A stretch of DNA of 64,000 nucleotides, taken from assembly GCA_034770075.1 (NCBI GenBank), contig CM068385.1, positions 54,816,746-54,880,745 of the forward strand, in the 5' to 3' direction. Source of the DNA: Aralia elata (lineage: Eukaryota > Streptophyta > Magnoliopsida > Apiales > Araliaceae). The translations under genes and the position numbers were made by a program. The notes under the pieces are model-generated. The model searched no databases, had not been told where the DNA came from, and was given only the letters and a program-made list of their open reading frames with translations. Positions 1-8,597 of this stretch are shown in pieces (within the stretch, counting starts at the first letter, position 1; every line of letters begins with the position of its first letter).

Positions 1-227
1 TAGATCGGATCGGGTCGGGTCGGACCTAATGAATCTTTTCAGCGGGCCCAACACTTATATATTTCTTTAGACTAGATGATTAGACAGGTTAGTTAAGCAT
101 ATTTTGTTAAGCCCTAAATGCTTAATTGTATTCCAAATGTCAACCAAAGTCGTGTTATCCTAAGCGTAAATTGAGTAACCTGGATGTAACTCACATTTGG
201 TGTCTAGGGGAAATGCCCTCTTATACC

Positions 228-280
228 CCCGCCAGCTCACCGGCGAGCTAGGCAGCCGCTCGCTCACCGGGGAGCGAGAC
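228..280. repeat. Two GC-rich palindromes in the LTR
   Basis: GCTCACCGGCGAGC (235-248) is an imperfect palindrome. CTCGCTCACCGGGGAGCGAG (259-278) has seven-base arms. They form a GC island in AT-rich sequence, in the same part of the LTR as the palindrome arrays of the other Tekay-type LTRs. Here the spacing is 27 bp rather than 32. Confidence 0.6.
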
Positions 281-1347
281 CCCCAACTGGGTAGTCGTAG
301 GGCAATCAATGTGTTTTAATGATGCAACGTCTGTTTTGAACCTAGTCTTTATGTGACTAATTGTTATATGAATATGTATTTACATGTGTAGGATATTAAG
401 GAGCGTGTAATATTGTAGCAGCGCTTCAGGCAAGTTTTCTAACGCTTGTCTAACCCTTGTGTTGGGCAAGTTCCTTAACTTCATTCTTTCTATATATTGA
501 ATGCAAGTTTCTTAACACTTGTCTAACCCTTGTGTTGGGCAAGTTTCCTAACCCGTACAACTTTTATTATTGTGCGAGTTTATTCTTATGAATTGCAAGT
601 TTCTTAAATTAACTCAATTTATTTATTGAGCCAGTTTCCTCAACCGTACAACGTTCGTTTATTGTACGAGTTGTTTATTAATTGAGCAATCATTAATTGA
701 GCAATCATTCTATATTATTGCAAGTTCCCTACTCAATTGTTTTCATTTAAGCAAGTTTCCTATTATATACAAATGTTGTATATTGTTGCAAGTTTCATGA
801 CTCAAATCGAGTTATTTCCTTCAAGTTATGTTAGTGGATTGATTATTGTTAATTATTCCATTTCAAGGACAAGTTATTGATATTCGCAGCTTATGCATTT
901 GAATTCATTATCTGTCACTGGATTGTGAAATGTTAAGTTCTTCATTCATGAACTGTCTAAGGAAATAGTCTACACTACTTGTTTCGGCTAGACACGTACA
1001 AGTTATTATTTTAAAAGCTATCCAAACCGATTGTTGGTGCGGATTCTTGGATTGAGAGAGCAACCCTTATGTAGGGGATTTTAATGTGTCGGTTATTCGA
1101 TGCGGTCAGAGCTAAATGTTATGCATATACATAGGGTACGAGAGGCTGATCCCCTCGAGTACTACCGACGGGCCAGGCGTTTAAAAGGGTTAGTTGAATG
1201 ACTGATCCTTTGGCCAAATAGTTCATGGTCTATTGGACCACTCAGCAGTAAATAATCAATAATCATTATTTCATTTTGAACTTTGATTATGTTGTCAGCT
1301 ATTTCATTCATTCATGATATATCCTCTTTATTCATTTTAAACTTGCT

Positions 1348-1431
1348 GAGCAAAGTAGTTGCTCACCCTTGCTATATCATGAACCTATTGCAGTTAAACC
1401 AGGGAGTTCCAAAGCGGACAAAGGCAAATGA
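1348..1431 (+). promoter_or_regulatory. LTR hairpin, 3' splice acceptor and short basic reading frame
   Basis: GAGCAA (1348-1353) pairs with TTGCTC (1359-1364). CTCAC fits a branch point, and TTGCAG ends at 1393. The frame starting at 1393 reads VKPGSSKADKGK and stops at 1429-1431. Three other LTR subfamilies in the window have the same arrangement with 20 residues. This copy is shorter. Splicing is inferred. Confidence 0.45.
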
Positions 1432-1679
1432 AAGCTTAAGGAATAGTTATATGTACTATCCCGTTATGTAATCGTGGAATCATTTTGTATTATTATTGTA
1501 TTCTACGATGTATTTATTTAAGGTTATAGACCTTGGGACCGCAATAAACCTTTTGTAATGAACAACATATGTTTATTTATTCCGCATTAGTTGATTTATG
1601 TTGTTTAGAGGTGTATGGATGTATTTTATCGTGAGTACCAGATTCGAGGTATTGGTACCTGAATTTGGGGGTGTCACAT

Positions 1680-4000
1680 AACCAGAATTCACACTTGTAA
1701 AACTTTGCATAAAGTTATTTCTTTCATAATATCTCCAATACGCTCCTCAAATGTTCTGCATGCTCCTCCCGTGTTTTCGAGTATATTAAAATATTATCGA
1801 TGAACACTACGACAAATTTATTTAAGCATGGTTTAAACACTCGGTTCATCAAGTCCATGAATGTTGCCAGTGCATTCGTTAATCCAAAGGACATCACAAG
1901 AAACTCATAATGTCCATAGCGTGTCCTAAACGCTATCTTCGACACATCTTCTTTTCTTACCTTTAAATGATGATAACCTAATCGTAGGTCGATCTTCAAA
2001 AAGTGTTCGGCCCCTTTCAACTGGTCAAACAGATCATCAATTCTTGGTAAAGGATATTTATTCTTTATGGTTAACTTATTCAATTCTCGATAATCGACAC
2101 ATAACCTCAAAGTTCCATCCTTCTTCTTTACAAACAACACCGGTGCTCCCCAAGGTGAAACACTAGGTTGTATGTATTTCTTATCTAAGAGTTCCTGTAA
2201 CTGTACAAGTAACTCCTTCAACTCAACTGGTGCCATCATGTAAGGTGCCTTTGAACCTGGTGCCGTACCAGGTGCAAGATCTATAAAAAACTCGATCTCC
2301 CTATCTGGAGGAAGACCTGGTAAGTCATCGGGAAACACAGCTTGAAATTCCCTTACTAAAGGTATTTGATCTAGCTTTACTCCTTCCTTTTGAGTATCTA
2401 CTATATATGTTAAATAACTTATACAACCCTTCCTAAGCAATCTTTCCGCTTGCATTATTGTCAGACATCGAGACCGTTTAGGTGAACAACCACCGTTGAA
2501 CACTATCTTTGACTTTGACGCAACCAATAGATTTACACGCTTCCGATGGCAGTAAATCATTACATTATAATTAACCAACCAATCCATACCTAAAATTATG
2601 TCGAATTCCCCCAGCTGTATAGGAATAAGGTTCACAAGAAACTTGTGTCCCTTAATTTCTACATTACAATTTCTATATATGGTTTTAACAGGAATTATCT
2701 CCCTATTTGCAATTTCTACATTAAAAGGTACATCTAAATCTTCACATGGCATATTCAAGTTTTTAGCAAAGCTATTAGACACAAATAAACAAGTAGCACT
2801 AGAGTCGAATAATACATATGCATTTAAAGTGTTGATAGGGGATGATACCTGTCACCACGTCCTATGAAGCAACAGCATCCCTCATCGTCATATTAAATGT
2901 TCTGGCGGTTGGATGACTCTGACCTCTAGCTCCTGCTACTGTTGGTTTAAAGCTATTGTTGGTTATTTGGTTTCCCCCTCCATTTTGATTCCTGGGTCTT
3001 GGGCAATTTCTACCTATTTGATCCATTGACCCACAATTGAAACTCCTACTCCTATTAGGTTTAGGGCACTCAGGGGCATAGTGTCCCTCCTGACCACATT
3101 TGTAACAAGTCACCTTCTTTTTAAGACACATTCCTTTATGATTCTTCCCACAGATAGCACAAAGATTATTCCTATTATTGTTATTTCTGTTGTTATTATT
3201 GTTGTTATAATTATTTCCCCTTCTCCCAAAATTATTAGTAAAAGTGGTATCCCACTTTCTTTTGTTATTATTATTAAACCCACCTGCAGTTGCTTCTCCT
3301 TTAAACCCCCCTTCATTTTGACTCTTTTTCTCCTTGTGAAATTTTAACAGAACTTCACTCTCGTTTTCAGCTATGATAGCTTTTTCGAGAATTTTGGGAA
3401 AGGTTTTTACTTGAAACACCGATAATTTGTTACGAATGTGGGATTTCAAACCCTCCTCATACCTCTAGGTCTTCCTTGCCTCCGAATCTACTTGATGCGG
3501 AGCAAACCTAGCTAGTTCATTGAACTTAGCTGTATATTGAGATACAGTAAGCTCCCCTTGTTTCAACTCTATGAATCGTACCTCCATACGATCCTGCATT
3601 GATTGGGGAAAGTAATTCTCAAAGAATAGTTCCTTGAACCTATCATAAGGAACTATCCCTACACCTGCACGAACCTTAGTAGTTTCCCACCAATGATTCG
3701 CCTCACCTTTGAGGAAAAAGGTGGTAAAGCCCGTCTTTTGGTCTTCGCTGACATTAGTTATAATAAAGAACTTCTCTATTTCAGTAATCCAGGTTTGAGC
3801 CTCAACGGGTTATGTGGTTCCTTTAAACTCAGGTGGACCCACAAGTTTAAAATCTTTGAATAATGTGCCCTGGGGGTAACTACATTGGGTTGGTTTGGTT
3901 GACGACCTTGTAAGGCTCCTAAGAGTATGTTAGTTAACTGTTGGGTAGGGTTTGTTTCTCTATCCTCTCTTTCTGTCTGATATCTCCTTCTTGTTGCCAT
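1680..4000 (-). pseudogene. Tekay-type gag-pol remnant (gag, protease, part of reverse transcriptase)
   Basis: Reading leftwards, a gag start (MATRRRYQ at 4000) is followed after frameshifts by a nucleocapsid segment (about 3449-2862) and a protease-reverse transcriptase segment (2782-1724). The first two knuckles are present (CAICGKNHKGMC, CYKCGQEGHYAPEC). The third has lost its first cysteine and its histidine. An asparagine-rich run sits at about 3168-3230. The protease motif reads DSSAT where the related copies have DSGAT. The polymerase box reads FIDN instead of FIDD, which removes a catalytic aspartate. The frame breaks after CEFWL at 1680, where the LTR at 1-1679 was inserted. RNase H and integrase are missing. 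The element is dead and older than the tandem block to its right. Confidence 0.85.
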
Positions 4001-4231
4001 AATTCTATAAATAAAGAAAACACAAGTATAAATATCAGTATATACTACACACAGAGTTAACAACTTGATTTTTACAAACATACTTGTATATTACATAATG
4101 AAAGTTTACATATCCGACTAGTGGTTTATACTACCACTACCTAATACAAAGGATTCTCTATTTACAGCTATTTACAACCAAAATTTTTATAGTACACACT
4201 ACTAAAAGTAAACCTAAGTACTATCCCATAC

Positions 4232-4362
4232 TTAACGACCATGTGCCTCATCATAGGCATCCTGGATCATGTGGCATACCACTAATCGATCTATAAGATA
4301 CTCCACCTTCTTATCTTCTACCGGATATCTAATCACTCGACGCTCTAAGTCTTCGAATGAGT
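4232..4362 (-). pseudogene. C-terminal end of the extra upstream ORF (ORF1) of the minus-strand Tekay element
   Basis: Between the gag start at 4000 and LTR1 at 4366, the minus strand has about 43 open codons ending in TAA at 4232-4234, with RRVIRYPV and IDRLVVCHMIQDAYDEA. They align loosely with the C-terminus of the coiled-coil ORF1 at 27270-28031 (DRVLHYPV ... LDRRTMFCIMEEER) and sit in the same place upstream of gag. The rest of ORF1 and the 5' LTR are lost: LTR1 begins immediately to the right. The function of ORF1 is unknown. Confidence 0.6.
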
Positions 4363-5160
4363 TACTGTAATGAATGCAATTTTTGTGATTGAATAAAAAT
4401 ATTTATTGAATTATATAAATATTTTTATTAATTTATTGAGTTTAATAAATAATTTATTAGGTTTTGTGGAATGGGTATATGTTAAGTTTAATAATGTTAA
4501 ATGTTAATTTGAAATGTGATTTGTTATGTTTTCTAATTTAATTTAATAATTAAATTAGATGATGAAAAGGTTTATTTGAATAAATGATTTATTTGAATAA
4601 GAGAATTTATTTGGTATTATTGTTATTTGTTAAATGAAATTATTATTTGAGTTAGTTATATTTAATTGAATTTATTTAATAATAATAAGTTCAATTAAAT
4701 TAAATGTGTGACATTTAAAACTATATGTTATAATGTTTTATTAAAATAAATGAAAGGAGTTTTAATTTAGTTTTTCCAAACTAGGCCTTATGACCTTTGG
4801 TTGGATAAATGAGTTATTTTAATTGTGTTTTACCAAACAAGACATAAGAATAATGGATTAATTTATTTAGTATTTGCCAAACAAGCCTTATGGCTTTTGA
4901 AAATCCTAACTGATGATTAAATTTAAGGATTTTACGTTATTATTTAAAACAACAGTTTTTATTTTATTTTTTTTAAAATCATCAGTTTATATTATATCAG
5001 TAAAAGAGCGTCAGTTGAAAGAAAGAAAAGAAAGAAGAAGAACTTCAGAGTTTGAGAGAAAAGAGAGAGCAGAGCTTGAGAATTTGAGAGTTGAGAAGAG
5101 AGAATTGAGAAAGAGCTTGTTATTTTAAAAGAATTCACCAAGTTCTTACAGTAATTGAAG

Positions 5161-6915
5161 GTATAATTTCTTTTTCCTTTTGGTTTTATTCTTCTGTATA
5201 TAGTTTTAGTTACTGTATGTGAATTCAATTGTTAGAATATATGAACTAGTTGATTATAGTTGTTGTAATTGGTAGTAATCATGTGTTAGATGATTATATG
5301 ATGATTAACAATTAATTTAGAGGTATTAATCCATGAAAACATGCTTTAGAATTGAGTTCTTAGTTTTACAGAGCTTTATTTCATGTATGGAATATTTGTA
5401 TAAAAATTGATGCTCTAATTGGTTATTAATCGGTAAATTGATAATTGTTTATGATTATTTGATGAAAAACATGAATAATGCAAGAAGAATGGTTTTAATT
5501 GGTTGAAAAATGAATTTACAGAGCTTTGTTTTATGAAAATGGCAAAAACATGGTTATTTTATAAAACAGTGAATTTTTGGTTTTAAATTGATTGATTATG
5601 TGTTTTATAATGCTTAGATTAGTTAGAAACATGTTGGGTACTTGTTTTCTAGCATATATGATGTCTGGGTATATTTAGTTTGTGTACTGGATGGTAGAAT
5701 TCGGAAAATTTGGCCAAAATTGGCCTAAGTTTTCACTGTTCGCGAACTGTAGGAGACGACAGCCAGGTTTCTCGCCCCGGCGAGAAAAATGAGCTGTTAA
5801 TCTTCGCCCCGGCGAGAAATTTACAAAGGGAATCCTCGCCCCGGCGAGAAAATTTAAAAGGGAATTCTCGCCCCGGCGAGAATCACTGCTGGAAAATTTT
5901 TATTATTTTATTTTCCTTTCTTGGAAGTTATGATGTATAATTAATTTTATATTAAAGTATTAAGTGATTAATGAAATTCCTAGATAATTGAAACTTGTTG
6001 ATTATGGTTTGCTAAATGAGATGTTTTAATAAAAAGGATAAAAGCAAGCTTAAAGTGTATATTATTTTGTAACTAATTATGTTACCATTTTATAATTAAA
6101 TGTATATGTTGTTTAAGGATCGTGAGATAGTTAATTTGTAATCAACGCTTGAGGCAAGTTCCTTATCTCAACTTATTACTTTATGTTGAGCAAGTTTTCC
6201 TTCCTTAAGCTTGAGAACTATTTATAGCAAGTTGTTGTTCTCTTTTAACTTGTTAATTTATTCAAGACAAGTTTATTTATATTGAGCAAGCTTATTGACC
6301 TTAGCTTATTGATATTCAAGCAAGGTTATTATCATGATTATATACTCAAGTTTTATTCCAATCATTGTTATTATTCAAACTTCGAGTATAGTTTCTTTTG
6401 AACAAACTCTATTGAATTAGACTAGCAAACCCTTATTGATTCAGCTAGTCCTTAGTTGATGAACGTTTCAAAGACTTAGAATGTTTTCTATACTTGTTCC
6501 AAGCCAATTTCCTTTTTGGTATGGATTCAGACGATAAACTGAGATGAACAACCCTAATATAGGGGATTACTTACGCGACAACGTTAAAATGTTTGTGCAC
6601 AATACATTGTACAAAGGGCTGATCCCCCTGAGTACGAGATGTTGGTCCATAGTCTATATGACTGTTAAAGGTTACAGTAGAAATACTTGTCAACCTAGGA
6701 CATAGTTCGAGGTCTTGTGACCCTCAGATATAATTTCTAAATCTTGAATTCTCTATTTTTGGAATCAAGCATTCTTAAGAGCTTTTAAACTTTAATCATT
6801 TATTGGATGAAAATCAGAAAAACTATTACTCCTCAGTTGAAATCATTTCATTTAGATATTATTGTTATTGTACTTGTGAGCAATTGTTTGCTCACTCTTG
6901 CACAAATTATTGCAG
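5161..6915 (+). other. Predicted intron inside LTR1
   Basis: A GA-rich leader ends in TTGAAG, followed by GTATAATTTCTTTTTCC as donor (5161). The acceptor side has GCTCAC as a possible branch point and TTGCAG ending at 6915. Donor and acceptor recur at matching places in LTR2, LTR3, the LTR at 28264-31070 and the X LTRs. The intron would hold the palindrome array and the GGGGAT/ATCCCC pair, so only unspliced RNA would keep them. Inference only; no transcript data. Confidence 0.5.
5771..5880. repeat. Four GC palindromes at exact 32-bp steps
   Basis: The core CTCGCCCCGGCGAG starts at 5771, 5803 (first base T), 5835 and 5867. With flanking TT and AA the arms are eight bases around a CC centre. 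The bases between cores are AT-rich and only loosely similar. Confidence 0.9.
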
Positions 6916-6977
6916 CTAAGGCTGAAAAACCGGACGAGCCGTCCACGAGCAAAGGCAAGGGCAAGATGCATAAATAG
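6915..6977 (+). CDS. Conserved 20-residue reading frame at the LTR acceptor
   Basis: Read from the last base of the acceptor, the frame is AKAEKPDEPSTSKGKGKMHK followed by TAG. The LTR at 28264-31070 gives AKVEKVDKPSTSKGNDKANK and the LTR at 24949-26910 gives VKEERGEPSGKDKGKGKTTE, each exactly 20 residues before a stop. In the stretch PSTSKG all six codons differ between this copy and the minus-strand copy, yet the residues are the same. That pattern suggests protein-level constraint. No ATG is joined in frame through the predicted donor, so it may be a C-terminal exon used with an unknown donor. A hydrophobic frame is open just upstream in the unspliced sequence, but its phase is not conserved. 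Confidence 0.4.
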   Translation, partial: AKAEKPDEPSTSKGKGKMHK

Positions 6978-7235
6978 CTAAAGACCTGTTATTTATTTGA
7001 TGATCGATTGTATCAAGACTTATTTAGATTATGTTTTATTCCGCATTTGATGTATTAAGGTTAAGATAACCTGGGATTTGAATATTTAATAGTTTGGTGA
7101 TGTAACCCATTTTGGGAAGATATTTCTTTAAGTTTATTTAATTGTTATTTTATTGGGTAGTTAGTTTTGAATGTATGTTATAGTAAACACCAAATTAGTG
7201 GGGATTAAGTACCTGGATTTGGGGGTGTCACAGGT

Positions 7236-7247
7236 TGGTATCAGAGC
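7236..7247 (+). other. Primer-binding site, first Tekay internal region
   Basis: TGGTATCAGAGC lies three bases after the LTR end. It is the usual complement to the 3' end of initiator methionine tRNA and primes minus-strand DNA synthesis. Confidence 0.92.
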
Positions 7248-7470
7248 TGTAGGTTATGAACCTTTAGGTGGGGAAAACCTTAGGGTAGTAGCCTTTTAGA
7301 AGATAGAGAATATAGTGGTGATAAACTCTTATCGAGTTATAAGAAATGAATTACGGAAATTCATTAAAGACAATAAAATGATTATGTGCTATGTGCTTAT
7401 TTGATAACAAACTTATGTGCTCGCGAGTATTATCGATTAGTAATTAAAACTTAAAATTTTTGTTGTCAGG

Positions 7471-8307
7471 ATGACTGATAGAGGAGAGCCCAGCCAGACT
7501 AGGGAGGAGGAGCCCCGAGATATTCGTGTAGTTCATGAGCAGCTAGTGCAGAGGGAGCCATCCCCGTTGATTACAGTTACAGGTCACGAGTATGAGCCTG
7601 AGACTGATCCTGAGGAGGACCCTGAGGAGGATCCTGAGGAGGACCCTGAAGAGGTTGAGGAGGAGGAGGAGGAAGACCCTGAGGGGATATCACTATCTAC
7701 TTTGGGTGTTCAGATGTACGAGCAGATGTATGATCGCAACATAGAGTTGCAGGATAGAGTGGAGGAGTTAGAGGGGCAGCTGACTGAGCGACAGACTGCT
7801 TTGGAGTAGAAGAACAGTGAGATAGAGGAGCTGGATATACGTCTTGGAGACGTGGAGTGGAAGCTGGTTCATGTAGAAAGTGAAAAGGAAGAGTTAGAGG
7901 AACAGGCTGCAGAACGTCAAACCACTCTAGAGCAGAAGGATGCTGAGATCCAAGACCTTTCCTCACGTCTTGCAGAGGCTGAGCAGAGGCTAGCACAGTC
8001 AGAGTATCGACGAGGACAGCTGATAGCCAGGAATGAAGTTGTACGAGATGAGTTGAAAGAGGAGTCAGCTAAGCGGGCGTGAGCTGAAACAGCTTGGCTG
8101 AGGGAGGCTGATCGCGCAGAACGTGTTGAGTGTGAGATGCGGTCAAAGAAGGCCAAGATTGATGAGATGGAGTATATTTTTCATACTACCATAGATAGAG
8201 CTCAAGATCGAGCTAGTCGTCATCCAGATGTGATGGATCGTAGGATTATGACGCGCATTATGGAACAGGAACGCCAGGAAGCTGTGCGTCGTGGGATGTC
8301 ATCATAG
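7471..8307 (+). pseudogene. ORF1, acidic coiled-coil protein upstream of gag, copy 1 (interrupted)
   Basis: The frame has 279 codons from ATG to TAG and lies between the primer site and gag. The N-terminus has the segment LVQREPSPLITVTG, shared almost exactly with the diverged minus-strand copy, then an acidic tract built on EEDPEEDPEEDPEE. A long heptad-like region rich in E, Q, L and K follows (about residues 85-205), which predicts a coiled coil. The C-terminus ends RIMEQERQEAVRRGMSS. Two in-frame stops occur: TAG at 7807-7809, where copy 2 has CAG, and TGA at 8080-8082, shared with copy 2 and probably from CGA. I recognise no known domain. Position and acidity might suggest a structural or RNA-handling partner of Gag, but that is a guess. 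Confidence 0.7.
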
Positions 8308-8597
8308 ATTATGATTGTTTAAGTTATTATGAAATTTATGAGTTAATAAATTGTAAATCCCAGTTTCTATAATGGGATAGAATAATGATGTAATCCTGAA
8401 ACTTTGTGACTTCAGGATAGATGATGTAAATAAGTACGATGTTATCTCTATTATGTTTTGAAGCAGTTAATGAATAAAATGTGAAAAGTTTATCAGATGT
8501 ATTATGTGTTTAAGTTTTGTTTATAAATGTTTAAGTTAAGACTTAAATGTTTGAGTAATTGAGCAATAGTCTAATAACGAGAATTCTTAACAGTAAA

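Larger units (their letters stand above)
1..1679 (+). mobile_element. 3' part of a Tekay-type LTR
   Basis: The segment ends in GGGGGTGTCACA, the same terminus as the LTRs at 7232, 16079 and 24901. It shares ordered blocks with them: repeated 'gcaagttt' phrases, GGGGAT followed by GCTGATCCCC, and a GAGCAA/TTGCTC hairpin before a TTGCAG acceptor. Its 5' end lies outside the window. Directly after 1679 the minus-strand reverse transcriptase of another element resumes, so this LTR was inserted into that gene. No primer site follows it, so it is a solo LTR or the 3' LTR of an element to the left. Confidence 0.75.
4366..7232 (+). mobile_element. LTR1 of the Tekay tandem block
   Basis: The 2867-bp LTR runs from TGTAATGAATGC to GGGGGTGTCACA and is followed by a primer-binding site. 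It is nearly identical to LTR2 and LTR3. LTR1 has more private substitutions than its sisters. Where the diverged LTR at 28264-31070 can serve as outgroup (the cgacaacg and aaattagtg sites), LTR1 carries the derived base. The base pair change at its very start (TAACG to TAATG) is a CpG-type transition. The five bases to the left are GTTAC. No matching duplication can be seen on the right because the block ends in internal sequence. A 12-bp-arm inverted repeat lies at 4532-4559 and a weak TATA-like run at 4986-4999. Confidence 0.92.

Noticed and set aside
4913..5128. A short coding gene rich in K, R and E in the LTR leader
   Set aside because: The composition follows from a GA-rich leader. The same is seen in all three LTRs, with no wider coding signal.
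5771..5880. A CRISPR array: palindromic repeats with regular spacing
   Set aside because: The sequence is plant retrotransposon LTR, the repeats are 14-18 bp, the intervening bases resemble each other, and no cas genes exist.
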